A stretch of 64,000 nt of DNA. Origin: Paenibacillus curdlanolyticus YK9 (GTDB lineage Bacteria; Bacillota; Bacilli; Paenibacillales; Paenibacillaceae). The number at the start of each line of letters is the position of its first letter. The first letter of the stretch is position 1. The stretch lies in assembly GCF_000179615.1 (NCBI RefSeq), contig NZ_AEDD01000001.1:620001-684000 (forward strand), in the 5' to 3' direction. A program made the position numbers and the translations under genes. The notes under the pieces are model-generated. The model saw only the letters and a program-made list of their open reading frames with translations, did not search any database and was not told where the DNA came from. Positions 45,497-54,800 of this stretch are shown here, piece after piece.

Positions 45497-46708
45497 ATGC
45501 GAATACTCGTTCAGAAGTTCGGGGGCACCTCGCTTGCTACAGCGCAGGCGAGGGAATTCGTCGTTCGTCATATTGCAAGGGAGCGCGAACTTGGATATGC
45601 AACCGTCGTTGTGGTCTCGGCAATGGGAAGGAGCGGGGATCCGTATGCTACGGACACGCTGCTTCGTTTGATTACCGAGAATGGTGACATGTTGCCTGCC
45701 AAGGAGAAGGATATGCTGCTCGGCTGCGGAGAGATTATTTCGGCAGCTGTCTTGTGCAGCCGCTTACGCTCTGAGGGAATTCCAGCTGTAGCATTAACTG
45801 GCGGCGCTGCTGGCATTGTTACGGATTCATCCTTTGGCCAAGCGCGCATTGTCGATATTCAGAACGAGCCGATGTTAAATCGACTAAGGCAAGGCGAAGT
45901 CGTTATCGTTGCCGGGTTTCAGGGACGTACTGACCAAGGCGAAATGACTACGCTTGGAAGAGGCGGCAGCGATACTTCCGCAACAGCGATTGGCGCTGCT
46001 TTGCGTGCAGAGCGCGTTGACATTTACACTGATGTAAATGGCATTTTGACTGCGGATCCGCGATTCGTTTCTGAAGCCAAGCCGATCGCGACTGTTGGCT
46101 ATGCTGAAATTTGCAATATGGCGCGGCAAGGCGCGAAAGTGATTCATCCTCGTGCGGTTGAGATTGCTCAGCAAGCGCGCATTCCTTTGCGGGTGCGCTC
46201 GACGTTTTCGGATGATGAAGGAACACTAGTGACAGATGACCGAACAGTACCGATTCCAACCGTTCGTGATAAGCATGTCACGGGTATTGCGCATGTCGCT
46301 GGGGTTACCCAAATTTCAGTATTTTCAAAAGACGGACAGAACGATGTCCAGCTTCAAGTCTTTCAGTCGATGGCTCGAAACGGCATTAGCGTCGATTTTA
46401 TTAATGTTACGCCTGGCGGTGCAGTTTATACGGTTTTTGATCACGATGCTGCGAAGGCTGTGGAAGTCCTTGAGAAGCTTGGTTATGTTCCTAACATGAT
46501 TAATGGCTGCGCCAAGGTCTCGGTTATTGGCGGAGGCATGAACGGCGTTCCAGGCATAATGGCGCGGATTGTTGAGGCGTTAAGCGAGTCCGGCGTGACG
46601 ATTCTACAATCGGCGGATTCCAATACGACGATCTGGGTTCTAGTGCAGCAAGAAGATATGGTCGCAGCGCTCCGGGCTTTGCATGCGAAGTTCGAGCTGC
46701 ATTTGTAA
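45497..46708 (+). CDS. dapG: Aspartokinase I (DapG type)
   Basis: Aspartokinase phosphorylates aspartate, the first step to diaminopimelate, lysine and dipicolinate. The 403-residue protein has the kinase domain (MRILVQKFGGTSLA; TTLGRGGSDTSATAIGAAL; YTDVNGILTADPRFV) and two C-terminal ACT domains (VTQISVFSKDGQNDVQLQVF; KVSVIGGGMNGVPGIMARIV). The arrangement next to dpaAB and dapA matches the diaminopimelate-sensitive DapG of B. subtilis rather than the lysine-sensitive enzyme. The ribosome site is CGGAGGATTGACAAC. Confidence 0.94.
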   Translation: MRILVQKFGGTSLATAQAREFVVRHIARERELGYATVVVVSAMGRSGDPYATDTLLRLITENGDMLPAKEKDMLLGCGEIISAAVLCSRLRSEGIPAVALTGGAAGIVTDSSFGQARIVDIQNEPMLNRLRQGEVVIVAGFQGRTDQGEMTTLGRGGSDTSATAIGAALRAERVDIYTDVNGILTADPRFVSEAKPIATVGYAEICNMARQGAKVIHPRAVEIAQQARIPLRVRSTFSDDEGTLVTDDRTVPIPTVRDKHVTGIAHVAGVTQISVFSKDGQNDVQLQVFQSMARNGISVDFINVTPGGAVYTVFDHDAAKAVEVLEKLGYVPNMINGCAKVSVIGGGMNGVPGIMARIVEALSESGVTILQSADSNTTIWVLVQQEDMVAALRALHAKFELHL

Positions 46709-46800
46709 AGAAAATAACGAGATGAACTCTTGTTAAATAGATGAATAAGTACAACAACAGTAGAAATAGAAGCAGATTCAATTAAGCAGGAGGGGTCGTA

Positions 46801-47661
46801 ATGGATTTCGGAAGACTGATAACAGCAATGGCGACGCCATTCGATGCGGATGGCGCTATTGATTGGGAAGCGACAGGCAGACTAATCGACCATTTGATTG
46901 AAGTGCAGCAGAATGACAGCATTGTGATCTCGGGTACGACAGGTGAATCCCCGACGTTAACCGAACAAGAGAAAGAAAGCTTATTCCGTTTTGCCGTCGA
47001 GCGAGCAGGCGGCCGCGCCAAAATCATTGCAGGCACAGGAAGCAATGACACCGCTCATACCATCCATTTGACACAAGTTGCTGAAAATTGCGGCGTCGAT
47101 GGTATTTTGCTTGTTACTCCATATTATAATAAGCCCAATCAAGAAGGCTTGTTCCAGCATTACAAAGCGGTTGCGCAATCGACTAGTCTTCCAATCATGC
47201 TTTATAACGTGCCATCGCGTACGGGAATCACCATGACGGCGGCGACAACGCTTCGTCTGGCTGAAATTCCGAATATCGTGGCGACGAAAGACTGTGCGCC
47301 ACTCGATCAGCTTACTGAAATTGCATGTCAAGCGCCTGAGCATTTCCGCGTTTATAGCGGCGACGATAGTGCAGCATTGCCAGCAATTGCAGTGGGTGCA
47401 TATGGCATTGTAAGCGTTGCAAGCCACATCGTTGGAAGCAAAATGAAAAAAATGATTAATGCTTATTTGAACGGAGAAGTAAGCACGGCTGCACAATTGC
47501 ATGCGGAGTGTTTGCCAATCTTTAAAGGGCTGTTTGACTATCCGAGTCCGGCTCCAGTCAAATATGCATTAGCGTTGAATGGCCTTCCGGTAGGGGGCGT
47601 ACGCTTGCCGCTCGTTGCACTTACGGACGAAGAAGGCGAATACTTGCGCCAGCTTGTTTAA
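46801..47661 (+). CDS. dapA: 4-hydroxy-tetrahydrodipicolinate synthase
   Basis: DapA condenses pyruvate with aspartate semialdehyde; its product is used both for lysine/peptidoglycan and, through DpaAB, for dipicolinate. The 286-residue TIM-barrel protein shows GTTGESPTL, VTPYYNKPNQEGLFQHYKAV, LYNVPSRTG (active-site Tyr) and the Schiff-base lysine in IVATKDC. The ribosome site is CAGGAGGGGTCGTA. Confidence 0.96.
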   Translation: MDFGRLITAMATPFDADGAIDWEATGRLIDHLIEVQQNDSIVISGTTGESPTLTEQEKESLFRFAVERAGGRAKIIAGTGSNDTAHTIHLTQVAENCGVDGILLVTPYYNKPNQEGLFQHYKAVAQSTSLPIMLYNVPSRTGITMTAATTLRLAEIPNIVATKDCAPLDQLTEIACQAPEHFRVYSGDDSAALPAIAVGAYGIVSVASHIVGSKMKKMINAYLNGEVSTAAQLHAECLPIFKGLFDYPSPAPVKYALALNGLPVGGVRLPLVALTDEEGEYLRQLV

Positions 47662-47702
47662 TCGGTCTACGAGTTACAAGGGGATCGATCTGAAGCGGGA
47701 TT

Positions 47703-47758
47703 AAAACCGGTGCAACGGTCGCGAGCGCAGCTTGCGGCCAAGCATCGGTTTTTATTTT
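47703..47758 (+). terminator. Terminator after dapA
   Basis: AAAACCGGTGC (47703-47713) pairs with GCATCGGTTTT (47742-47752), with one G-U pair. An inner GGTCGC/GCGGCC stem extends it, and a TTTATTTT tail follows. Confidence 0.85.
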
Positions 47759-47796
47759 ACGGGGTAGTATAGCAATAGATGCGATAACATGCTCAC

Positions 47797-47826
47797 TTGT
47801 ATTCCATCTTTTGTATCATGTATAAT
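47797..47826 (+). promoter_or_regulatory. Sigma-A promoter of rnjB
   Basis: TTGTAT (47797-47802), 18-nt spacer, TATAAT (47821-47826). It leaves a leader of about 135 nt that contains two copies of CGCTTACG but no clear terminator. Together with the dapA terminator it accounts for the 306-nt gap before rnjB. Confidence 0.65.
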
Positions 47827-47967
47827 GGGGTACAAGTGACTCGGTGCGGCAAGTATTGGGATTTAATAACCGAATAACGTTAGAGCGGCGATCCATTTCA
47901 TATAAAATAACAACGCTTACGGAGGCTGGTTACGCTTACGCAGAGCTTGTAGGAGGTATAGATTCAT

Positions 47968-49647
47968 TTGTCAAAGAAAAATGTTCAAGATAAATTGCTC
48001 ATCTTTGCACTTGGTGGCGTAGGTGAGATTGGTAAAAATATGTACGTTGTGCAATACGGCAACGACATCGTAATTGTCGATGCAGGACTTAAGTTCCCTG
48101 AAGAAGATATGTTGGGAATCGACATTGTCATCCCTGATATCTCGTATTTGACTGAAAATCGCGACAAAGTTCGCGGCATTCTCGTTACACATGGTCACGA
48201 GGACCACATCGGCGGACTGCCATTCGTTCTTAAGAACCTGAATGTGCCAGTATTCGGAACGAAGCTGACGCTAGGACTTATCGAAGGCAAGCTGAAGGAA
48301 GCTGGCCTGCTTGGCGAGACTAAACGGATTCTCATTAATGCAGATTCCGAAGTGCAGCTAGGCTCGATCGTGGCAACGTTCTTCAAGACGAATCACAGTA
48401 TTCCTGACTCGCTCGGCGTTTGTTTGGATACGCCAGAAGGCCGCGTTGTACATACAGGCGACTTTAAATTCGATCACACTCCTGTTAATAACGAGTTTGC
48501 TGATCTTCAACGTATTGCAGAGATCGGACGCGAAGGTGTTCTAGCGCTGCTGTCGGATAGTACGAATGCAGAACGCCCAGGCTTCACGCCTTCTGAGAGC
48601 GTTGTCGGAACGAATCTGGAAGAAATTTTCCGTAAAGCGACACAACGCGTCGTTGTTGCAACGTTTGCATCGAACGTTCACCGAATTCAACAAGTCGTTA
48701 ACGCTGCAGCAGCGACCCGCCGCAAAATTGCGGTTGTAGGCCGTTCGATGGTTAACGTTGTATCCATTGCTGGCGATCTTGGTTACTTGAATATTCCAGA
48801 AGGCATGATTATCGAGCCTGAAGAAGTAAATAAAATGGCAGCAGACCGTGTCGTTATTTTGTGCACAGGCAGCCAAGGCGAGCCAATGTCGGCGCTTACA
48901 CGCATGGCCCGCTCAACGCACCGCAAAATCGATATTTTGCCAGGAGATACCGTTATCATTGCGGCCACACCAATTCCAGGCAATGAGCGGCATGTAGGCC
49001 GTACGGTGGACGAGTTGTTCCGTCTTGGCGCCAATGTCATCTACGGACCAGGCTCGGTATCGGGCGTTCACGTATCAGGCCATGGCAGCCAAGAAGAACT
49101 AAAGCTGATGCTCAACCTGATCCGTCCGAAGTTCTTTATTCCTATCCACGGCGAGTACCGTATGCTTCGCCACCACGCGCAGCTCGGCGAGTCGGTTGGA
49201 ATCGAGCGAGAGAATATTTTCATCATCGATAATGGCGATACGGTGGAGTTCCAAGGCGGCAACGCGCGTAAAGGCTCCAAAGTTCAAGCAGGCAACGTCC
49301 TGATTGACGGTCTGGGCGTAGGCGACGTAGGCAATATCGTGCTTCGCGACCGCAAATTGCTGTCCCAAGATGGTATTCTTGTTGTTGTTGTTACCCTTAG
49401 CAAACAAGATGGAACGATTCTGTCCGGTCCGGACATTATCTCCAGAGGCTTCGTCTATGTTCGTGAATCCGAAGGCTTGTTGGATGAAGCGAATCGAATC
49501 GTGACATCTACGCTGAACAAGCTGATGAATGATAACGTAAATGAGTGGGCTTCGCTCAAAACGAATGTGAAGGACGCGCTCGGTCGGTTCTTGTACGAAC
49601 AAACCCGTCGTCGTCCAATGATCTTGCCGATCATTATGGAAGTGTAA
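47968..49647 (+). CDS. rnjB: Ribonuclease J (RNase J2 position)
   Basis: RNase J is a metallo-beta-lactamase/beta-CASP enzyme with endo- and 5'-3' exonuclease activity in mRNA decay. The 559-residue protein has the zinc motif HGHEDH at residues 75-80, DSTNAERPG, VVATFASNVHRIQ (beta-CASP) and the C-terminal domain. It starts at TTG 47968 behind GTAGGAGGTATA. The place between dapA and tepA is that of B. subtilis rnjB. Because the metal ligands are all present, J1-like activity cannot be excluded. Confidence 0.93.
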   Translation: MSKKNVQDKLLIFALGGVGEIGKNMYVVQYGNDIVIVDAGLKFPEEDMLGIDIVIPDISYLTENRDKVRGILVTHGHEDHIGGLPFVLKNLNVPVFGTKLTLGLIEGKLKEAGLLGETKRILINADSEVQLGSIVATFFKTNHSIPDSLGVCLDTPEGRVVHTGDFKFDHTPVNNEFADLQRIAEIGREGVLALLSDSTNAERPGFTPSESVVGTNLEEIFRKATQRVVVATFASNVHRIQQVVNAAAATRRKIAVVGRSMVNVVSIAGDLGYLNIPEGMIIEPEEVNKMAADRVVILCTGSQGEPMSALTRMARSTHRKIDILPGDTVIIAATPIPGNERHVGRTVDELFRLGANVIYGPGSVSGVHVSGHGSQEELKLMLNLIRPKFFIPIHGEYRMLRHHAQLGESVGIERENIFIIDNGDTVEFQGGNARKGSKVQAGNVLIDGLGVGDVGNIVLRDRKLLSQDGILVVVVTLSKQDGTILSGPDIISRGFVYVRESEGLLDEANRIVTSTLNKLMNDNVNEWASLKTNVKDALGRFLYEQTRRRPMILPIIMEV

Positions 49648-49656
49648 TAACCGATC

Positions 49657-49709
49657 AAGGATCTGCTGTCGTAAGCTGCTTGCAGCTGCGAAGGCGGATC
49701 CTTTTTTTG
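49657..49709 (+). terminator. Terminator after rnjB
   Basis: AAGGATCTGC (49657-49666) pairs with GCGGATCCTT (49694-49703), with one G-U pair. An inner GCTGCTTGCAGC hairpin sits at the top, and seven T follow. Confidence 0.85.
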
Positions 49710-49794
49710 CGTATAGGGGAATAATCGATGGGTTCGATACCATACTATGACGAGCCACACTTTCGTACACGTACGAAACAAAGGAGCCTATACG

Positions 49795-50544
49795 ATGAAC
49801 GAAGAGTTCGCTTACATGAAATCCGAGCAGCCTGATCCCGCAGCAGACGACAAGAAAAAGGGCGCTTCCGTCGTCGAGACGATTACGCAATTCGGACAAA
49901 CCTCGACACCTGCGCCAGCAGATTCCAATATTTATTGCATGACGATCATTGGTCAGGTGGAAGGGCATCTCGTGCTGCCGCCGCAAAATAAGACGACAAA
50001 GTATGAGCATCTCATCCCGCAGCTGGTTGCAGCAGAGCAGAATCCAAAAATTGAAGGCATCCTCATCGTTCTAAATACGGTTGGGGGAGATGTAGAGGCT
50101 GGCCTAGCGATTGCTGAAATGATTTCATCGCTGACGAAACCGACTGTCACGCTCGTTCTAGGTGGAGGTCACTCGATAGGCGTTCCAATTGCAGTATCGG
50201 CGAATCGCTCATTTATTGCTGAATCAGCCACGATGACCATACACCCAATACGGTTAAATGGCCTAGTGATCGGTGTCCCGCAAACCTTCGAGTATTTGGA
50301 CAAAATGCAGGAGCGCGTCGTACGGTTCGTCACCTCACATTCGAACATTTCGGAGCAGCTGTTTAAAGAACTTATGTTCAAGACCGGCGAGCTAACGCGA
50401 GATATTGGAACGACAGTCATTGGCGCCGATGCAGTCAAGCATGGACTAATCGATGCGGTGGGCGGGATTGGAGATGCGCTAATCGCGTTAAATGCAATGA
50501 TAGATCAGCGCAAAAGCATGCCAAGCGGAGTGCTGCCATCATGA
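49795..50544 (+). CDS. tepA: ClpP-like serine protease homologue TepA
   Basis: The 249-residue protein belongs to the ClpP/crotonase superfamily (TepA/YmfB group), linked in B. subtilis to protein translocation and spore functions. Key segments are [40 protein letters not shown] (Ser nucleophile position) and the conserved [10 protein letters not shown] with the His. A polar leader of about 45 residues precedes the fold. Start ATG 49795 behind AAAGGAGCC. It overlaps ylzJ by 4 nt. Confidence 0.9.
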   Translation: MNEEFAYMKSEQPDPAADDKKKGASVVETITQFGQTSTPAPADSNIYCMTIIGQVEGHLVLPPQNKTTKYEHLIPQLVAAEQNPKIEGILIVLNTVGGDVEAGLAIAEMISSLTKPTVTLVLGGGHSIGVPIAVSANRSFIAESATMTIHPIRLNGLVIGVPQTFEYLDKMQERVVRFVTSHSNISEQLFKELMFKTGELTRDIGTTVIGADAVKHGLIDAVGGIGDALIALNAMIDQRKSMPSGVLPS

Positions 50545-50765
50545 CGATTTATACAAGCATGCCACTAGAGCTCGTATTAGCGGGAATGACGGATGACCGC
50601 GATCCGTTGGTGGAGCTGGAGCTTGACGGAGCGCTGCTGCAAATCGAGCCAGTTGCGCCTGGCATTGGCAAAGTAGTTCGGTTGATTCATGCGCCACTTC
50701 AGCAGTACTTGAATCCAAAGTACTACCCTGGTTCTCTAATCGCATATCCTGCTAGCCCGTCGTAA
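50541..50765 (+). CDS. YlzJ-like small protein
   Basis: This 74-residue protein resembles the YlzJ family, found next to tepA and spoIIIE. It begins [20 protein letters not shown] and contains a short conserved [19 protein letters not shown]. It has no membrane segment. The ATG overlaps the tepA stop (ATGA). Its stop codon lies in the loop of the terminator that follows. Function unknown. Confidence 0.82.
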   Translation: MTIYTSMPLELVLAGMTDDRDPLVELELDGALLQIEPVAPGIGKVVRLIHAPLQQYLNPKYYPGSLIAYPASPS

Positions 50766-50780
50766 TGGACGGGCTTTTTG
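50754..50780 (+). terminator. Terminator overlapping the ylzJ stop
   Basis: AGCCCGTC (50754-50761) pairs with GACGGGCT (50768-50775), followed by TTTT. The stop codon TAA of ylzJ is in the loop, so ribosomes finishing ylzJ would compete with hairpin formation. Confidence 0.8.
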
Positions 50781-50812
50781 CTGTCTGTTCGATAGGAACA
50801 ATTGTCCACCTA

Positions 50813-50821
50813 TGGTATAAT
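50813..50821 (+). promoter_or_regulatory. Extended -10 promoter of spoIIIE
   Basis: TGGTATAAT: a consensus -10 with the TGn extension. No good -35 is seen at 16-18 nt, as is usual for extended -10 promoters. It is 21 nt before the spoIIIE ATG. Confidence 0.5.
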
Positions 50822-50842
50822 GATATATTAGAGGTGAGCATA

Positions 50843-53707
50843 ATGGCGAAGCGAAAACGGAAGAAACGTAAATCCATTGGCGAAAGCTTAAAGTACGAAA
50901 TATATGGCATTTTGCTCATCACAATTTCGGTAATTGCCCTTTCCGGAGAGGCTGCGGTCGGCCGCTCCTTGTCCAAGCTTTTCGGACTGTTATTAGGCAA
51001 GTTTTTCTTTGCGATCGCATTAGTTGGCATTTATGTTGGGCTAGCCGTTATGATCAAGCGCGCTTGGCCCAAGGGATGGTCAAATCGCAAAACGGGCTTG
51101 CTCGTGCTTGTACTAGCTTTAACCTTATCAAGCTCCATTGCCGAAATCGGCCGGAAGTTTGGCCCTGTATCGTCTTCGGTTGAGGTAACGTCAAGCGATA
51201 TTTTGCATCAATTAGGCAGTGATTTGCAAGGAGAGCTGCTAGCGCCGGATTCTCCGAGTACCCCGGTCATGTCGCGCGATATTGCGGGGGGCTATGTGGG
51301 GGCCGTGCAATATACGATCCTTTATGCGTTATTCGGCAAGTACGGCTCTAAGTTTCTGATGATTGTCATGTATGCGATTGCGATCATGCTCATTACAGGT
51401 AGGTCTTATGTTGATATTGCAGACGGGGTCAGAACGAGGCTTGGCCGGCTAATTACGCTGCTCAGAGCAAAGTATGCAGGGAGAAGGCCTAGAACAGTAG
51501 CTGTAGCAGCACGTGCGAATGCCGCAAACACTGGTCAGTCTCCAAGCTTGAGTCGTCGAACCATCGATGATTTTGATGATGATGCAGAGGATGAGGATGA
51601 CGACGCGCAAGACTTCGCAGATGCGAATAAACGGAAGTCGATGTTTTTCTCTTGGATGAGGGATCAGCAGCATGATTCGAATGAGCATGCAAGCGAATCT
51701 CGCGAATGGACGATGGACCATGATGACGACGAAGAGCAGCAGCGAAAAACGCCTCTCGTTCGTATTCGTTCGAATCGAACTGCCGACCAGCCGGAAGCGC
51801 GTAAGCCTGAAGGGGATACGTTGTTAAGCCGAATGCTGCGTAGAGCGGGCAAACCTTCCGCTGACGAACGCGAGACAGACTCGGATAATGAAGCGAGGGC
51901 TCCGTTCGCGAGTTTGAATGATGAAGGGGTTGGCCGGACGGATCGACCAACATGGCCGAATCACCCGAGTGAGTTTAATGAAGATGCAGCGTTCGAGCCA
52001 GGCGCTACTGCTGGCGATGATTGGGATAATAAATATCCGGAGCAGCAAGCTGCGGCGCCAAGCGCCCGCGTATCGCCTTCTTCGCTCTCGCCAGCATTTG
52101 AGGACGGCGAAATCGATGGCGGCTCAACAGGGTTTGATGAATATGATGCTTCGGCGGACGAGCGATACCCAGAGGGGAATGCCGAATATGATGCGGATGA
52201 ACCTCTAGAAGGGGGAGCACTCGTTGAAACATCGCCGAATGAGCATCCTGCGGATGCCGTTATGGCCGCTGCACCCAAGCCTAGAATATACCGTCTGCCG
52301 TCGCTTAACTTACTACTAAAACCGACTGGCGGCGTTAAAGGTTCCGATGGCGTCGATAAGCTGGACTCGCAGCGGACGCTCGAGGCAACCTTGGAAAGCT
52401 TCGGTGTGCGAGCGAAGGTGCTGGACGTTGTACAAGGACCTGCCGTAACGCGCTACGAAGTGCAGCCTGCTACTGGCGTGAAGGTTAGCCGTATTGTCGG
52501 CTTGCAGGACGATATTGCACTAGCGCTGGCAGCCAAGGACATTCGGATGGAAGCGCCGATTCCGGGCAAGTCTGCTATCGGGATCGAAGTGCCGAATTCA
52601 GAGGTTTCCGTGGTGACGATGCGTGAAGTAATGGAGTCATCTGCATTCCAGAACTCAAACTCGAAGCTGTCCATTGCTTTCGGGCGTGACATATCTGGAC
52701 AATCAATTGTTGGCAATCTGGCGAAAATGCCTCACTTGCTCGTCGCGGGCGCTACGGGCTCGGGTAAGTCGGTTTGTATCAACGGCATTATTACGAGCAT
52801 TTTGTATAAGGCAAAGCCAGATGAAGTTAAATTTATGATGATTGACCCTAAAATGGTCGAGCTCAACATGTATAATGGAATTCCGCATTTGCTTGCTCCA
52901 GTCGTAACCGATCCACGCCGCGCTTCACTTGCGCTCAAGAAGATCGTTGTCGAGATGGAAAAACGGTACGAGTTATTTTCCAAATCAGGAACGCGGAATA
53001 TCGAAGGATACAATACATTGATGGAGTCGAATCCTGCTGCGGTACTTCCATATATCGTCGTAATCGTCGATGAGCTTGCCGATTTGATGATGGTCGCAGC
53101 CAATGATGTAGAGGATGCAATTACGCGTCTTGCCCAGATGGCGCGCGCCGCGGGCATCCATTTGATCATTGCGACGCAGCGACCGTCCGTTGACGTTATT
53201 ACTGGCGTTATTAAGGCGAATATCCCGTCTCGTATCGCCTTTGGCGTTTCATCGCAAGTGGATTCCCGTACCATTCTGGATATGGCGGGCGCAGAGAAGC
53301 TGCTGGGCCGCGGGGATATGTTATTTTTGCCAGTCGGAATGTCCAAGCCAATCCGGGTTCAAGGCGCATTCCTATCCGATCCTGAGGTCGAGGCGGTTGT
53401 CGCGCATGCGAGATCGCAGGGCGAGGCTGAATATAAGCCGGAGTTAGTTCCGGAAATTGATGAGTCGAGCAACGACCCAGATGAAATTGTGGACGAGTTG
53501 TTTGATCAAGCAGTCCAAATTGTAGTCGAGGCAAAACAAGCCTCGGTTTCCTTACTGCAACGACGAATGCGTGTCGGCTATACGCGTGCTGCGCGTTTGA
53601 TCGACCAGATGGAAGCCCGAGGCGTTGTAGGCCCTTACGAGGGCAGCAAACCGCGGGAAGTGCTTATATCAGCCGACTATCCTGGAGGTCGAGTTGGCGG
53701 CCAGTAG
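50843..53707 (+). CDS. spoIIIE: DNA translocase FtsK/SpoIIIE
   Basis: SpoIIIE pumps the chromosome into the forespore and clears DNA from the division septum. The 954-residue protein has four N-terminal membrane helices (about 20-190) and an unusually long acidic, Asp/Glu/Ser-rich linker (about 210-470). Next is the RecA-like motor with Walker A GATGSGKS from residue 636 and Walker [16 protein letters not shown]-terminal winged-helix gamma domain ([20 protein letters not shown]) follows. It is about 165 residues longer than B. subtilis SpoIIIE, all in the linker. ATG 50843 follows GAGGTGAGCATA. Confidence 0.95.
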   Translation: MAKRKRKKRKSIGESLKYEIYGILLITISVIALSGEAAVGRSLSKLFGLLLGKFFFAIALVGIYVGLAVMIKRAWPKGWSNRKTGLLVLVLALTLSSSIAEIGRKFGPVSSSVEVTSSDILHQLGSDLQGELLAPDSPSTPVMSRDIAGGYVGAVQYTILYALFGKYGSKFLMIVMYAIAIMLITGRSYVDIADGVRTRLGRLITLLRAKYAGRRPRTVAVAARANAANTGQSPSLSRRTIDDFDDDAEDEDDDAQDFADANKRKSMFFSWMRDQQHDSNEHASESREWTMDHDDDEEQQRKTPLVRIRSNRTADQPEARKPEGDTLLSRMLRRAGKPSADERETDSDNEARAPFASLNDEGVGRTDRPTWPNHPSEFNEDAAFEPGATAGDDWDNKYPEQQAAAPSARVSPSSLSPAFEDGEIDGGSTGFDEYDASADERYPEGNAEYDADEPLEGGALVETSPNEHPADAVMAAAPKPRIYRLPSLNLLLKPTGGVKGSDGVDKLDSQRTLEATLESFGVRAKVLDVVQGPAVTRYEVQPATGVKVSRIVGLQDDIALALAAKDIRMEAPIPGKSAIGIEVPNSEVSVVTMREVMESSAFQNSNSKLSIAFGRDISGQSIVGNLAKMPHLLVAGATGSGKSVCINGIITSILYKAKPDEVKFMMIDPKMVELNMYNGIPHLLAPVVTDPRRASLALKKIVVEMEKRYELFSKSGTRNIEGYNTLMESNPAAVLPYIVVIVDELADLMMVAANDVEDAITRLAQMARAAGIHLIIATQRPSVDVITGVIKANIPSRIAFGVSSQVDSRTILDMAGAEKLLGRGDMLFLPVGMSKPIRVQGAFLSDPEVEAVVAHARSQGEAEYKPELVPEIDESSNDPDEIVDELFDQAVQIVVEAKQASVSLLQRRMRVGYTRAARLIDQMEARGVVGPYEGSKPREVLISADYPGGRVGGQ

Positions 53708-53730
53708 TGCCTAGAATACGATATTCTGAG

Positions 53731-53760
53731 AGATCCGAAGCCTGCTTCGGATCTTTTTTT
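53731..53760 (+). terminator. Terminator after spoIIIE
   Basis: A perfect 11-bp stem, AGATCCGAAGC (53731-53741) with GCTTCGGATCT (53744-53754), followed by seven T. The two-base loop means the top pairs probably open. Confidence 0.9.
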
Positions 53761-53763
53761 CCG

Positions 53764-53794
53764 TGAATAGAATATCCTTCCGTTTCTCATACTA
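53764..53794 (+). promoter_or_regulatory. Sigma-G (forespore) promoter of sleB
   Basis: TGAATA (53764-53769), 18-nt spacer, CATACTA (53788-53794). This fits the sigma-F/sigma-G consensus TGNATA-N17/18-CATNNTA at every defined position. sleB is a sigma-G gene in B. subtilis. The -10 is about 60 nt before the sleB start. Confidence 0.75.
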
Positions 53795-53855
53795 GCCACA
53801 GAGTCGCTTCCAACGAAAGCGCACCAACCTGCATGAGAAAGGCAGATCTGACACT

Positions 53856-54641
53856 ATGAGAAATCGCCTGATTATGATGACCATTGTCATCGTGCTGCTG
53901 CTGTTTGGCGCATATTCGCTGCGTTACTCAGATCCAGGCAAATCTGCAGAAACGTTCAGCAGCGCGACGATCAAAATGGGCTCTTCCGGCAAGGATGTTT
54001 ATGAACTGCAAGGAAGGCTCAAGTTTCTTGGTTTTTACAGCGGCAAGGTAGACGGAAACTTCGGTACGACAACATTGAATGCAGTCAAGTGGTTTCAATG
54101 GAAATTTGGGATGACGGCAGATGGCGTAGTCGGCGCAAAATCCAAGCTTAAGCTGTGGGAAGCTTCGAAAAATTGGAAACCGACTGCAGCAGATTTGCCG
54201 GCTCAGAACAATTCATCAGGAAGCGGCGAAAAAGCGACATCGACCGGCAACGCTCAGACGATTAGCAAATCTAATCGATTAGGCTTGTCCGCTAATGATT
54301 TGAAAATTATGGCTAACGCTGTATACGGCGAATCTCGCGGCGAGCCCTATAACGGACAGGTAGCGGTTGCAGCGGTTATTCTAAACCGATTGAAATCGCC
54401 TAGCTTCCCTAATTCGATATCAGGCGTTATCTTCCAGCCTGGGGCATTTACAGCGGTAGCGGATGGCCAGATCTATTTAACACCAAATGAAAATGCCAAA
54501 CGCGCGGTTCAGGATGCAGTAAACGGATGGGATCCGAGCGGCGGATGCATCTATTATTTTAACCCGGCTACTGCTACCTCCAAGTGGATCTGGAGTCGTC
54601 CGCAAGTGAAGACAATCGGCAAACATATTTTCTGCATGTAA
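53856..54641 (+). CDS. sleB: Spore cortex-lytic enzyme SleB
   Basis: SleB is a lytic transglycosylase that degrades muramic-lactam cortex during germination. The 261-residue protein has an N-terminal signal/anchor helix (about 5-22), a peptidoglycan-binding domain with VYELQGRLKFLGFYSGKVDG (about 45-100), a Ser/Thr linker and a C-terminal hydrolase_2 domain. That domain includes the key Glu in MANAVYGESRGEPYNGQVAV and ends KTIGKHIFCM. No ypeB gene follows, whereas in Bacillus sleB and ypeB form an operon. Confidence 0.92.
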   Translation: MRNRLIMMTIVIVLLLFGAYSLRYSDPGKSAETFSSATIKMGSSGKDVYELQGRLKFLGFYSGKVDGNFGTTTLNAVKWFQWKFGMTADGVVGAKSKLKLWEASKNWKPTAADLPAQNNSSGSGEKATSTGNAQTISKSNRLGLSANDLKIMANAVYGESRGEPYNGQVAVAAVILNRLKSPSFPNSISGVIFQPGAFTAVADGQIYLTPNENAKRAVQDAVNGWDPSGGCIYYFNPATATSKWIWSRPQVKTIGKHIFCM

Positions 54642-54665
54642 GCTCAATAACGAAATTTGTGAACA

Positions 54666-54705
54666 AGAAGCAGCCCGCCGTTTCGTGCAGGTTGCTTCTG
54701 CCATT
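54666..54705 (+). terminator. Hairpin after sleB
   Basis: AGAAGCAGCC (54666-54675) pairs with GGTTGCTTCT (54690-54699) with one G-U pair. It lacks a clean T-tract, so it is a weak terminator candidate. Confidence 0.4.
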
Positions 54706-54749
54706 TCCAATCCGGTAGAATGGTATTGAACATCATGGCTTGGAATACA

Positions 54750-54777
54750 TTGACTATAGTATGTAAGTGATTATGTT
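54750..54777 (+). promoter_or_regulatory. Possible promoter of the yfmF-yfmH-ymfI unit
   Basis: TTGACT (54750-54755), 16-nt spacer, TATGTT (54772-54777). It is 23 nt before the yfmF start codon. Confidence 0.4.
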
Positions 54778-54800
54778 GGGATATGGAAGGAGCTGGCTAC

